Assembly (NCBI GenBank): GCA_039707655.1
Contig: CM077665.1
Span: forward strand, 141,237,148-141,301,147
DNA length: 64,000 bases
From: Elymus sibiricus
Taxonomy: Eukaryota > Streptophyta > Magnoliopsida > Poales > Poaceae
Direction: 5' to 3'
The notes under the pieces are model-generated. The model worked only from the letters and a program-made list of their open reading frames with translations, did no database searches and was not told where the DNA came from. The translations under genes were made by a program, and so were the position numbers. How positions within the stretch are numbered: position 1 is the stretch's first letter; the number at the start of each line of letters is the position of its first letter. Positions 37,506 through 50,671 of the stretch are shown here, in pieces.

Positions 37506-40500
37506 GTGGGTGAAATGATGATACCATGCCAAGTTTCAACCTTTTCAGAGTTCATTTGTGGTGCTTTTTAATTTCAGGGTCATTTAGCTCAAAACAATTC
37601 ATTAAATGCATGAAAAATAGCAAATGAAGTTAGATAGGGTTGAAATTTTAGCATGTGGCTTCTAATGGTTCATATTGAATGCACAAATAGTCTGGAGTTG
37701 AAATAAGTTTAAAAAATTGAAATCCTTTTGTAACACACGAGTTTTCGTCCGATACCCTCATACTTCGAAAGAGATTGTCCATTTTGTACACGAAGTGCAT
37801 GCAGTTTTTGCCGTAACCCTCTCAACTTTTTATCACATGCTATGTGGGTGAAATGATGATACCATGCCAAGTTTCAACCTTTTCAGAGTTCATTTGTGGT
37901 GCTTTTTAATTTCAGGGTCATTTAGCTCAAAACAATTCATTAAATGCATGAAAAATAGCAAATGAAGTTAGATAGGGTTGAAATTTTAGCATGTGGCTTC
38001 TAATGGTTCATATTGAATGCACAAAAAGTCTGGAGTTGAAATAAGTTTAAAAAATTGAAATCCTTTTGTAACACACGAGTTTTCGTCCGATACCCTCATA
38101 CTTCGAAAGAGATTGTCCATTTTGTACACGAAGTGCACCCAGTTTTTGCCGTAACCCTCTCAACTTTTTAGCACATGTTATGTGGGTGAAATGATGATAC
38201 CATACCAAGTTTCAACCTTTTCAGAGTTCATTTGTGGTGCTTTTTAATTTCAGGGTCATTTTTCTAAAAACAATTCATTAAATGCATGAAAATAGCAAAT
38301 GAAGTTAGATAGCGTTGAAATTTTAGGATGTGGCTTCTAATGGTTCATATTGAATGCACAAAAAGTCTGGAGTTGAAATAAGTTAAAAAAATGAAATCCT
38401 TTTGTAACACACGAGTTTTCGTCCGAAACCCTCATACTTCGAAAGAGATTGTCCATTTTGTACACGAAGTGCATCCAGTTTTTGCCGTAACCCTATCAAC
38501 TTTTTATCACATGCTATGTGGGTGAAATGATGATACCATGCCAAGTTTCAACCTTTTTAGAGTTCATTTGTGGTGCTTTTTAATTTCAGGGTCATTTAGC
38601 TCAAAACAATTCATTAAATGCATGAAAAATAGCAAATGAAGTTAGATAGGGTTGAAATTTTAGGATGTGGCTTCTAATGGTTCATATTGAATGCACAAAA
38701 AGTTTGGAGTTGAAATAAGTTTAAAAATTGAAATCTTTTTGTAACACACGATTTTTCGTCCGATACCCTCATACTTCGAAAGAGATTGCCCATTTTGTAC
38801 ACGAAGTGCACCCAGTTTTTGCCGTAACCCTCTCAACTTTTTAGCACATGTTATGTGGGTGAAATGATGATACCATACCAAGTTTCAACCTTTTCATAGT
38901 TTATTTGTGGTGCTTTTTAATTTCAGGGTCATTTAGCTAAAAACAATTCATTAAATGCATGAAAAATAGGAAATGAAGTTAGATAGCGTTGAAATTTTAG
39001 GATGTGGCTTCTAATGGTTCATATTGAATGCACAAAAATTATGGAGTTGAAATAAGTTAAAAAAATGAAATCCTTTTGTAACACACGAGTTTTCGTCCGA
39101 AACCCTCATACTTCGAAAGAGATTGTCCATTTTCTACACGAAGTGCATCCAGTTTTCGCCGTAACCCTCTCAAATTTTTATCACATGCTATGTGGGTGAA
39201 ATGATGATACCATGCCAAGTTTCAACCTTTTCAGAGTTCATTTGTGGTGCTTTTTAATTTCAGGGTCATTTAGCTCAAAACAATTCATTAAATGCATGAA
39301 AAATAGCAAATGAAGTTAGATAGGGTTGAAATTTTAGGATGTGGCTTCTAATGGTTCATATTGAATGCACAAAAAGTCTGGAGTTGAAATAAGTTTAAAA
39401 AATTGAAATCCTTTTGTAACACACGAGTTTTCATCCGATACCCTCATACTTCGAAAGAGATTGTCCATTTTGTACACGAAGTGCACCCAGTTTTTGTCGT
39501 AACCCTCTCAACTTTTTAGCACATGTTATGTGGGTGAAATGATGATACCATACCAAGTTTCAACCTTTTCAGAGTTCATTTGTGGTGCTTTTTAATTTCA
39601 GGGTCATTTAGCTAAAAACAATTCATTGAATGCATGAAAAATAGCAAATGAAGTTAGATAGCGTTGAAATTTTAGGATGTGGCTTCTAATGGTTCATATT
39701 GAATGCACAAAAAGTCTGGAGTTGAAATAAGTTAAAAAATTGAAATCCTTTTGTAACACACGAGTTTTTGTCCGAAACCCTCATACTTCGAAAGAGATTG
39801 TCCATTTTGTACACGAAGTGCATCCAGTTTTTGCCGTAACCCTCTCAACTTTTTATCACATGCTATGTGGGTGAAATGATGATACCATGCCAAGTTTCAA
39901 CCTTTTCAGAGTTCATTTGTGGTGCTTTTTAATTTCAGGGTCATTTAGCTCAAAACAATTCATTAAATGCATGAAAAATAGCAAATGAAGTTAGATAGGG
40001 TTGAAATTTTAGGATGTGGCTTCTAATGGTTCATATTGAATGCACAAAAAGTCTGGAGTTGAAATAAGTTAAAAAAATTGAAATCCTTTTGTAACACACG
40101 AGTTTTCGTCCGAAACACTCATACTTCGAAAGAGATTGTCCATTTTGTACACGAAGTGCATCCAGTTTTTGCCGTAACCCTCTCAACTTTTTATCACATG
40201 CTATGTGGGTGAAATGATGATACCATGCCAAGTTTCAACCTTTTCAGAGTTCATTTGTGGTGCTTTTTAATTTCAGGGTCATTTAGCTCAAAACAATTCA
40301 TTAAATGCATGAAAAATAGCAAATGAAGTTAGATAGGGTTGAAATTTTAGGATGTGGCTTCTAATGGTTCATATTGAACGCACAAAAATTCTGGAGTTGA
40401 AATAAGTTAAAAAAATTGAAATCCTTTTGTAACACACGAGTTTTCCTCCGAAACCCTCATACTTCGAAAGAGATTGTCCATTTTGTACACGAAGTGCATG

Positions 40501-41053
40501 CAGTTTTTGCCGTAACCCTCTCAACTTTTTATCACATGCTATGTGGGTTAAATGATGATACCATGCCAAGTTTCAACCTTTTGAGAGTTCATTTGTGGTG
40601 CTTTTTAATTTCAGGGTCATTTAGCTCAAAACAATTCATTAAATGCATGAAAAATAGCAAATGAAGTTAGATAGGGTTGAAATTTTAGGATGTGGCTTAT
40701 AATGGTTCATATTGAATGCACAAAAAGTCTGGAGTTTAAATAATTTAAAAAATTGAAATCCTTTTGTAACACACGAGTTTTCATCCGATACCCTCATACT
40801 TCGAAAGAGATTGTCCATTTTGTACACGAAGTGCACCCAGTTTTTGTCGTAACCCTCTCAACTTTTTAGCACATGTTATGTGGGTGAAATGATGATACCA
40901 TACCACGTTTCAACCTTTTCAGAGTTCATTTGTGGTGCTTTTTAATTTCAGGGTCATTTAGCTAAAAACAATTCATTGAATGCATGAAAAATAGCAAATG
41001 AAGTTAGATAGCGTTGAAATTTTAGGATGTGGCTTCTAATGGTTCATATTGAA
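37351..41053 (+). repeat. 11-mer segment, copy 2
   Basis: This matches copy 1 at a constant distance of 3712 bp, including all A-run deletions and the private markers gtcatttttc, gattgccc, ttgtcgt, gtgggttaaatg, cttataatgg and tttaaataattt. Identity ends at 41054, where gaacgc replaces the gaatgc seen at 37342, so the second copy terminates inside the monomer 40880-41217. Confidence 0.9.
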
Positions 41054-41555
41054 CGCACAAAAATTCTGGAGTTGAAATAAGTTAAAAAAATTGAAATCCT
41101 TTTGTAACACACGAGTTTTCCTCCGAAACCCTCATACTTCGATAGAGATTGTCCATTTTGTACACGAAGTGCATCCAGTTTTTGCCGTAACCCTCTCAAC
41201 TTTTTATCACATGCTATGTGGGTGAAATGATGATATCATGCCAAGTTTCAACCTTTTCAGAGTTCATTTGTGGTGCTTTTTAATTTCAGGGTCATTTAGC
41301 TCAAAACAATTCATTAAATGCATGAAAAATAGCAAATGAAGTTAGATAGGGTTAAAATTTTAGGATGTGGCTTCTAATGGTTCATATTGAATGCACAAAA
41401 AGTCTGGAGTTGAAATAAGTTTAAAAAATTGAAATCCTTTTGTAACACACGATTTTTCGTCCGATACCCTCATACTTCGAAAGAGATTGTCCATTTTGTA
41501 CACGAAGTGCACCCAGTTTTTGCCGTAACCCTCTCAACTTTTTAGCACATGTTAT
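40880..41555 (+). repeat. Two monomers right of the 11-mer duplication
   Basis: The monomer at 40880 begins as E'' (ccacgtttc, gctaaaaac, gatagcg), continues as G (gaacgcac, ttctgg, tcctccg) and ends with cgatagag and catcc, so it is itself mosaic. The monomer at 41218 is A-like with gatatcatg and gttaaaattt, the latter typical of the A* monomers at 50.3-60.4 kb. Confidence 0.75.
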
Positions 41556-43244
41556 GTGGGTGAAATGATGATACCATACCAAGTTTCAACCTTTTCAGAG
41601 TTTATTTGTGGTGCTTTTTAATTTCAAGGTCATTTAGCTAAAAACAATTCATTAAATGCATGAAAAATAGCAAATGAAGTTAGATAGCGTTGAAATTTTA
41701 GGATGTGGCTTCTAATGGTTCATATTGAATGCACAAAAAGTCTGGAGTTGAAATAAGTTAAAAAAATGAAATCCTTTTGTAACACACGAGTTTTCGTCCG
41801 AAACCCTCATACTTCGATAGAGATTGTCCATTTTGTACACGAAGTGCATCCAGTTTTTGCCGTAACCCTCTCAACTTTTTATCACATGCTATGTGGGTGA
41901 AATGATGATACCATGCCAAGTTTCAACCTTTTCAGAGTTCATTTGTGGTGCTTTTTAATTTCAGGGTCATTTAGCTCGAAACAATTCATTAAATGCATGA
42001 AAAATAGCAAATGACGTTAGATAGGGTTGAAATTTTAGGATGTGGCTTCTAATGGTTCATATTGAATGCACAAAAAGTCTGGAGTTGAAATAAGTTAAAA
42101 AAATTGAAATCCTTTTGTAACACACGAGTTTTCCTCCGAAACCCTGATACTTCGAAAGAGATTGTCCATTTTGTACACGAAGTGCATGCAGTTTTTGCCG
42201 TAACCCTCTCAACTTTTTATCACATGCTATGTGGGTGAAATGATGATACCATGCCAAGTTTCAACCTTTTCAGAGTTCATTTGTGGTGCTTTTTAATTTC
42301 AGGGTCATTTAGCTCAAAACAATTCATTAAATGCATGAAAAATAGCAAATGAAGTTAGATAGGGTTGAAATTTTAGGATGTGGCTTCTAATGGTTCATAT
42401 TGAATGCACAAAAAGTCTGGAGTTGAAATAAGTTTAAAAAATTGAAATCCTTTTGTAACACACGATTTTTCGTCCGATACCCTCATACTTCGAAAGAGAT
42501 TGTCCTTTTTGTACACGAAGTGCACCCAGTTTTTGCCGTAACCCTCTCAACTTTTTAGCACATGTTATGTGGGTGAAATGATGATACCATACCAAGTTTC
42601 AACCTTTTCAGAGTTCATTTGTGGTGCTTTTTAATTTCAGGGTCATTTAGCTCAAAACAATTCATTAAATGCATGAAAAATAGCAAATGACGTTAGATAG
42701 GGTTGAAATTTTAGGATGTGGCTTCTAATGGTTCATATTGAATGCACAAAAAGTCTGGAGTTGAAACAAGTTAAAAAAATTGAAATCCTTTTGTAACACA
42801 CGAGTTTTCCTCCGAAACCCTGATACTTCGAAAGAGATTGTCCATTTTGTACACGAAGTGCATGCAGTTTTTGCCGTAACCCTCTCAACTTTTTATCACA
42901 TGCTATGTGGGTGAAATTATGATACCATGCCAAGTTTCAACCTTTTCAGAGTTCATTTGTGGTGCTTTTTAATTTCAAGGTCATTTAGCACAAAACAATT
43001 CATTAAATGCATGAAAAATAGCAAATGAAGTTAGATAGGGTTGAAATTTTAGGATGTGGCTTCTAATGGTTCATATTGAATGCACAAAAAGTCTGGAGTT
43101 GAAATAAGTTTAAAAAATTGAAATCCTTTTGTAACACACGATTTTTCGTCCGATACCCTCATACTTCGAAAGAGATTGTCCATTTTGTACACGAAGTGCA
43201 CCCAGTTTTTGCCGTAACCCTCTCAACTTTTTAGCACATGTTAT
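41556..43244 (+). repeat. 5-mer duplication in domain II, copy 1 (1689 bp)
   Basis: Order is E (337 bp, tttcaaggtc), B' (ctcgaaac, gacgtt), A, B, A (gcacaaaac, tttcaaggtc, tccatttt). The same series follows at a distance of 1689 bp. Length equals that of the domain I 5-mer by coincidence of one deleted base, but composition differs. Confidence 0.88.
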
Positions 43245-44933
43245 GTGGGTGAAATGATGATACCATACCAAGTTTCAACCTTTTCAGAGTTTATTTGTGG
43301 TGCTTTTTAATTTCAAGGTCATTTAGCTAAAAACAATTCATTAAATGCATGAAAAATAGCAAATGAAGTTAGATAGCGTTGAAATTTTAGGATGTGGCTT
43401 CTAATGGTTCATATTGAATGCACAAAAAGTCTGGAGTTGAAATAAGTTAAAAAAATGAAATCCTTTTGTAACACACGAGTTTTCGTCCGAAACCCTCATA
43501 CTTCGATAGAGATTGTCCATTTTGTACACGAAGTGCATCCAGTTTTTGCCGTAACCCTCTCAACTTTTTATCACATGCTATGTGGGTGAAATGATGATAC
43601 CATGCCAAGTTTCAACCTTTTCAGAGTTCATTTGTGGTGCTTTTTAATTTCAGGGTCATTTAGCTCGAAACAATTCATTAAATGCATGAAAAATAGCAAA
43701 TGACGTTAGATAGGGTTGAAATTTTAGGATGTGGCTTCTAATGGTTCATATTGAATGCACAAAAAGTCTGGAGTTGAAATAAGTTAAAAAAATTGAAATC
43801 CTTTTGTAACACACGAGTTTTCCTCCGAAACCCTGATACTTCGAAAGAGATTGTCCATTTTGTACACGAAGTGCATGCAGTTTTTGCCGTAACCCTCTCA
43901 ACTTTTTATCACATGCTATGTGGGTGAAATGATGATACCATGCCAAGTTTCAACCTTTTCAGAGTTCATTTGTGGTGCTTTTTAATTTCAGGGTCATTTA
44001 GCTCAAAACAATTCATTAAATGCATGAAAAATAGCAAATGAAGTTAGATAGGGTTGAAATTTTAGGATGTGGCTTCTAATGGTTCATATTGAATGCACAA
44101 AAAGTCTGGAGTTGAAATAAGTTTAAAAAATTGAAATCCTTTTGTAACACACGATTTTTCGTCCGATACCCTCATACTTCGAAAGAGATTGTCCTTTTTG
44201 TACACGAAGTGCACCCAGTTTTTGCCGTAACCCTCTCAACTTTTTAGCACATGTTATGTGGGTGAAATGATGATACCATACCAAGTTTCAACCTTTTCAG
44301 AGTTCATTTGTGGTGCTTTTTAATTTCAGGGTCATTTAGCTCAAAACAATTCATTAAATGCATGAAAAATAGCAAATGACGTTAGATAGGGTTGAAATTT
44401 TAGGATGTGGCTTCTAATGGTTCATATTGAATGCACAAAAAGTCTGGAGTTGAAACAAGTTAAAAAAATTGAAATCCTTTTGTAACACACGAGTTTTCCT
44501 CCGAAACCCTGATACTTCGAAAGAGATTGTCCATTTTGTACACGAAGTGCATGCAGTTTTTGCCGTAACCCTCTCAACTTTTTATCACATGCTATGTGGG
44601 TGAAATTATGATACCATGCCAAGTTTCAACCTTTTCAGAGTTCATTTGTGGTGCTTTTTAATTTCAGGGTCATTTAGCACAAAACAATTCATTAAATGCA
44701 TGAAAAATAGCAAATGAAGTTAGATAGGGTTGAAATTTTAGGATGTGGCTTCTAATGGTTCATATTGAATGCACAAAAAGTCTGGAGTTGAAATAAGTTT
44801 AAAAAATTGAAATCCTTTTGTAACACACGATTTTTCGTCCGATACCCTCATACTTCGAAAGAGATTGTCCTTTTTGTACACGAAGTGCACCCAGTTTTTG
44901 CCGTAACCCTCTCAACTTTTTAGCACATGTTAT
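43245..44933 (+). repeat. 5-mer duplication in domain II, copy 2 (1689 bp)
   Basis: This repeats E, B', A, B, A with the markers tttcaaggtc, ctcgaaac and gaaattatg. The last A here has tccttttt and tttcagggtc, whereas its partner at 42907 has tccatttt and tttcaaggtc. The 42907 monomer is therefore probably the mosaic joint of this duplication. Confidence 0.87.
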
Positions 44934-47900
44934 GTGGGTGAAATGATGATACCATACCAAGTTTCAACCTTTTCAGAGTTCATTTGTGGTGCTTTTTAAT
45001 TTCAGGGTCATTTAGCTCAAAACAATTCATTAAATGCATGAAAAATAGCAAATGACGTTAGATAGGGTTGAAATTTTAGGATGTGGCTTCTAATGGTTCA
45101 TATTGAATGCACAAAATGTCTGGAGTTGAAACAAGTTAAAAAAATTGAAATCCTTTTGTAACACACGAGTTTTCCTCCGAAACCCTGATACTTCGAAAGA
45201 AATTGTCCATTTTGTACACGAAGTGCATGCAGTTTTTGCCGTAACCCTCTCAACTTTTTATCACATGCTATGTGGGTGAAATGATGATACCATGCCAAGT
45301 TTCAACCTTTTCAGAGTTCATTTGTGGTGCTTTTTAATTTCAGGGTCATTTAGCTCAAAACAATTCATTAAATGCATGAAAAATAGCAAATGAAGTTAGA
45401 TAGGGTTGAAATTTTAGCATGTGGCTTCTAATGGTTCATATTGAATGCACAAATAGTCTGGAGTTGAAATAAGTTTAAAAAATTGAAATCCTTTTGTAAC
45501 ACACGAGTTTTCGTCCGATACCCTCATACTTCGAAAGAGATTGTCCATTTTATACACGAAGTGCATGCAGTTTTTGCCGTAACCCTCTCAACTTTTTATC
45601 ACATGCTATGTGGGTGAAATGATGATACCATGCCAAGTTTCAACCTTTTCAGAGTTCATTTGTGGTGCTTTTTAATTTCAGGGTCATTTAGCTCAAAACA
45701 ATTCATTAAATGCATGAAAAATAGCAAATGAAGTTAGATAGGGTTGAAATTTTAGCATGTGGCTTCTAATGGTTCATATTGAATGCACAAAAAGTCTGGA
45801 GTTGAAATAAGTTTAAAAAATTGAAATCCTTTTGTAACACACGAGTTTTCGTCCGATACCCTCATACTTCGAAAGAGATTGTCCATTTTGTACACGAAGT
45901 GCACCCAGTTTTTTCCGTAACCCTCTCAACTTTTTAGCACATGTTATGTGGGTGAAATGATGATACCATACCAAGTTTCAACCTTTTCAGAGTTCATTTG
46001 TGGTGCTTTTTAATTTCAGGGTCATTTTTCTAAAAACAACTCATTAAATGCATGAAAAATAGCAAATGAAGTTAGATAGCGTTGAAATTTTAGGATGTGG
46101 CTTCTAATGGTTCATATTGAATGCACAAAAAGTCTGGAGTTGAAATAAGTTAAAAAAATGAAATCCTTTTGTAACACACGAGTTTTCGTCCGAAACCCTC
46201 ATACTTCGAAAGAGATTGTCCATTTTGTACACGAAGTGCATCCAGTTTTTGCCGTAACCCTATCAACTTTTTATCACATGCTATGTGGGTGAAATGATGA
46301 TACCATGCCAAGTTTCAACCTTTTCAGAGTTCATTTGTGGTGCTTTTTAATTTCAGGGTCATTTAGCTCAAAACAATTCATTAAATGCATGAAAAATAGC
46401 AAATGAAGTTAGATAGGGTTGAAATTTTAGGATGTGGCTTCTAATGGTTCATATTGAATGCACAAAAAGTTTGGAGTTGAAATAAGTTTAAAAATTGAAA
46501 TCCTTTTGTAACACACGATTTTTCGTCCGATACCCTCATACTTCGAAAGAGATTGCCCATTTTGTACACGAAGTGCACCCAGTTTTTGTCGTAACCCTCT
46601 CAACTTTTTAGCACATGTTATGTGGGTGAAATGATGATACCATACCAAGTTTCAACCTTTTCAGAGTTCATTTGTGGTGCTTTTTAATTTCAGGGTCATT
46701 TAGCTAAAAACAATTCATTGAATGCATGAAAAATAGCAAATGAAGTTAGATAGCGTTGAAATTTTAGGATGTGGCTTCTAATGGTTCATATTGAATGCAC
46801 AAAAAGTCTGGAGTTGAAATAAGTTAAAAAATTGAAATCCTTTTGTAACACACGAGTTTTTGTCCGAAACCCTCATACTTCGAAAGAGATTGTCCATTTT
46901 GTACACGAAGTGCATCCAGTTTTTGCCGTAACCCTCTCAACTTTTTATCACATGCTATGTGGGTGAAATGATGATACCATGCCAAGTTTCAACCTTTTCA
47001 GAGTTCATTTGTGGTGCTTTTTAATTTCAGGGTCATTTAGCTCAAAACAATTCATTAAATGCATGAAAAATAGCAAATGAAGTTAGATAGGGTTGAAATT
47101 TTAGGATGTGGCTTCTAATGGTTCATATTGAATGCACAAAAAGTCTGGAGTTGAAATAAGTTAAAAAAATTGAAATCCTTTTGTAACACACGAGTTTTCG
47201 TCCGAAACACTCATACTTCGAAAGAGATTGTCCATTTTGTACACGAAGTGCATCCAGATTTTGCCGTAACCCTCCCAACTTTTTATCACATGCTATGTGG
47301 GTGAAATGATGATACCATGCCAAGTTTCAACCTTTTCAGAGTTCATTTGTGGTGCTTTTTAATTTCAGGGTCATTTAGCTCAAAACAATTCATTAAATGC
47401 ATGAAAAATAGCAAATGAAGTTAGATAGGGTTGAAATTTTAGGATGTGGCTTCTAATGGTTCATATTGAACGCACAAAAATTCTGGAGTTGAAATAAGTT
47501 AAAAAATTGAAATCCTTTTGTAACACACGAGTTTTCCTCCGAAACCCTCATACTTCGAAAGAGATTGTCCATTTTGTACACGAAGTGCATGCAGTTTTTG
47601 CCGTAACCCTCTCAACTTTTTATCACATGCTATGTGGGTTAAATGATGGTACCATGCCAAGTTTCAACCTTTTGAGAGTTCATTTGTGGTGCTTTTTAAT
47701 TTCAGGGTCATTTAGCTCAAAACAATTCATTAAATGCATGAAAAATAGCAAATGAAGTTAGATAGGGTTGAAATTTTAGGATGTGGCTTCTAATGGTTCA
47801 TATTGAATGCACAAAAAGTCTGGAGTTGAAATAAGTTTAAAAAATTGAAATCCTTTTGTAACACACGAGTTTTCATCCGATACCCTCATACTTCGAAAGA

Positions 47901-48308
47901 GATTGTCCATTTTGTACACGAAGTGCACCCAGTTTTTGTCGTAACCCTCTCAACTTTTTAGCACATGTTATGTGGGTGAAATGATGATACCATACCACGT
48001 TTCAACCTTTTCAGAGTTCATTTGTGGTGCTTTTTAATTTCAGGGTCATTTAGCTAAAAACAATTCATTGAATGCATGAAAAATAGCAAATGAAGTTAGA
48101 TAGCGTTGAAATTTTAGGATGTGGCTTCTAATGGTTCATATTGAATGCACAAAAAGTCTGGAGTTGAAATAAGTTAAAAAATTGAAATCCTTTTGTAATA
48201 CACGAGTTTTCGTCCGAAACCCTCATACTTCGAAAGAGATTGTCCATTTTGTACACGAAGTGCATCCACTTTTTGCCGTAACCCTCTCAACTTTTTATCA
48301 CATGCTAT
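44934..48308 (+). repeat. Third copy of the 11-mer region with a two-monomer deletion
   Basis: Monomers start at 44934 (B, aaaatgtc), 45272 (C), 45610 (D), 45948 (E, gtcatttttc), 46285 (A/A'' chimera), 46622 (E), 46959 (F), 47297 (G), 47634 (A'') and 47972 (E''). They match 33456 onward at a distance of 11478-11479 bp up to the chimera and about 10804 bp after it. The 675-bp difference is the loss of one E plus one A-class monomer. Confidence 0.85.
46285..46621 (+). repeat. Chimeric A/A'' monomer at a 675-bp deletion
   Basis: The left part carries aagtttggag, the short A-run and gattgccc (near 46557), as in the monomer at 34806. The right part carries ttgtcgt (near 46590), as in the monomer at 35480. 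The exchange therefore lies within about 35 bp, and the intervening 675 bp present in copies 1 and 2 is missing. Confidence 0.82.
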
Positions 48309-50671
48309 GTGGGTGAACTGATGATATCATGCCAAGTTTCAACCTTTTCAGAGTTCATTTGTGGTGCTTTATTATTTCAGGGTCATTTAGCTCAAAACAA
48401 TTCATTAAATGCATGAAAAATAGCAAATGAAGTTAGATAGGGTTGAAATTTTAGGATGTGGCTTCTAATGGTTCATATTGAATGCACAAAAAGTCTGGAG
48501 TTTAAATAATTTAAAAAATTGAAATCCTTTTGTAACACACGAGTTTTCATCCGATACCCTCATACTTCGAAAGAGATTGTCCATTTTGTACACGAAGTGC
48601 ACCCAGTTTTTGTCGTAACCCTCTCAACTTTTTAGCACATGTTATGTGGGTGAAATGATGATACCATACCACGTTTCAACCTTTTCAGAGTTCATTTGTG
48701 GTGCTTTTTAATTTCAGGGTCATTTAGCTAAAAACAATTCATTGAATGCATGAAAAATAGCAAATGAAGTTAGATAGCGTTGAAATTTTAGGATGTGTCT
48801 TCTAATGGTTCATATTGAATGCACAAAAAGTCTGGAGTTGAAATAAGTTAAAAAATTGAAATCCTTTTGTAATACACGAGTTTTCGTCCGAAACCCTCAT
48901 ACTTCGAAAGAGATTGTCCATTTTGTACACGAAGTGCATCCAGTTTTTGCCGTAACCCTCTCAACTTTTTATCACATGCTATGTGGGTGAAATGATGATA
49001 TCATGCCAAGTTTCAACCTTTTCAGAGTTCATTTGTGGTGCTTTTTAATTTCAGGGTCATTTAGCTCAAAACAATTCATTAAATGCATGAAAAATAGCAA
49101 ATGAAGTTAGATAGGGTTGAAATTTTAGGATGTGGCTTCTAATGGTTCATATTGAATGCACAAAAAGTCTGGAGTTGAAATAAGTTTAAAAAATTGAAAT
49201 CCTTTTGTAACACACGAGTTTTCGTCCGAAATACTCATACTTCGAAAGAGATTGTCCATTTTGTACACGAAGTGCATCCGGTTTTTGCCGTAACCCTCTC
49301 AACTTTTTATCACATGCTATGTGGGTGAAATGATGATACCATGCCAAGTTTCAACCTTTTCAGAGTTCATTTGTGGTGCTTTTTAATTTCAGGGTCATTT
49401 AGCTCAAAACAATTCATCAAATGCATGAAAAATAGCAAATGAAGTTAGATAGGGTTGAAATTTTAGGATGTGGCTTCTAATGGTTCATATTGAACGCACA
49501 AAAATTCTGGAGTTGAAATAAGTTAAAAAAATTAAAATCCTTTTGTAACACACGAGTTTTCCTCCGAAACCCTCATACTTTGAAAGAGATTGTCCATTTT
49601 GTACACGAAGTGCATGCAGTTTTTGCCGTAACCCTCTCAACTTTTTATCACATGCTATGTGGGTTAAATGATGATACCATGCCAAGTTTCAACCTTTTGA
49701 GAGTTCATTTGTGGTGCTTTTTAATTTCAGGGTCATTTAGCTCAAAACAATTCATTAAATGCATGAAAAATAGCAAATGAAGTTAGATAGGGTTGAAATT
49801 TTAGGATGTGGCTTCTAATGGTTCATATTGAACGCACAAAAATTCTGGAGTTGAAATAAGTTAAAAAAATTGAAATCCTTTTGTAACACACGAGTTTTCG
49901 TCCGAAACACTGATACTTCAAAAGAGATTGTCCATTTTGTACACGAAGTGCATCCAGTTTTTGCCATAACGATCTCAACTTTTTAGCACATGTTATGTGG
50001 GTGAAATGATGATACCATGCCAAGTTTCAACCTTTTCAGAGTTCATTTGTGGTGCTTTTTAATTTCAGGGTCATTTAGCTCAAAACAATTCAGTAAATGC
50101 ATGAAAAATAGCAAATGAAGTTAGATAGCGTTGAAATTTTAGGATGTGGCTTCTAATGGTTCATATTGAATGCACAAAAAGTCTGGAGTTGAAATAAGTT
50201 AAAAAAATGAAATCCTTTTGTAACACACGAGTTTTCGTCCGAAACCCTCATACTTCGATAGAGATTGTCCATTTTGTACACGAAGTGCATGCAGTTTTTG
50301 TCGTAACCCTCTCAACTTTTTATCACATGCTATGTGGGTGAAATGATGATACCATGCCAAGTTTCAACCTTTTCAGAGTTCATTTGTGGTGCTTTTTAAT
50401 TTCAGGGTCATTTAGCTCAGAACAATTCATTAAATGCATGAAAAATAGCAAATGAAGTTAGATAGGGTTAAAATTTTAGGATGTGGCTTCTAATGGTTCA
50501 TATTAAATGCACAAAAAGTCTGGAGTTGAAATAAGTTTAAAAAATTGAAATCCTTTTGTAACACACGATTTTTCGTCCGATACCCTCATACTTCGAAAGA
50601 GATTGTCCATTTTGTACACGAAGTGCACCCAGTTTTTGCCGTAACCCTCTCAACTTTTTAGCACATGTTAT
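48309..50671 (+). repeat. Block X, E'', F', G, H, E, A* (7 monomers)
   Basis: Monomers start at 48309 (X: gaactgatg, tttattattt, tttaaataattt), 48646 (E''), 48983 (F': gaaatactcat, catccgg), 49321 (G: ttcatcaaatg), 49659 (H), 49997 (E variant with cagtaaatg and cgatagag) and 50334 (A*: ctcagaac, gttaaaattt, catattaaatg). The F', G, H order recurs at 56072 and at 62141, which ties this block to the 18-mer unit. Confidence 0.8.
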
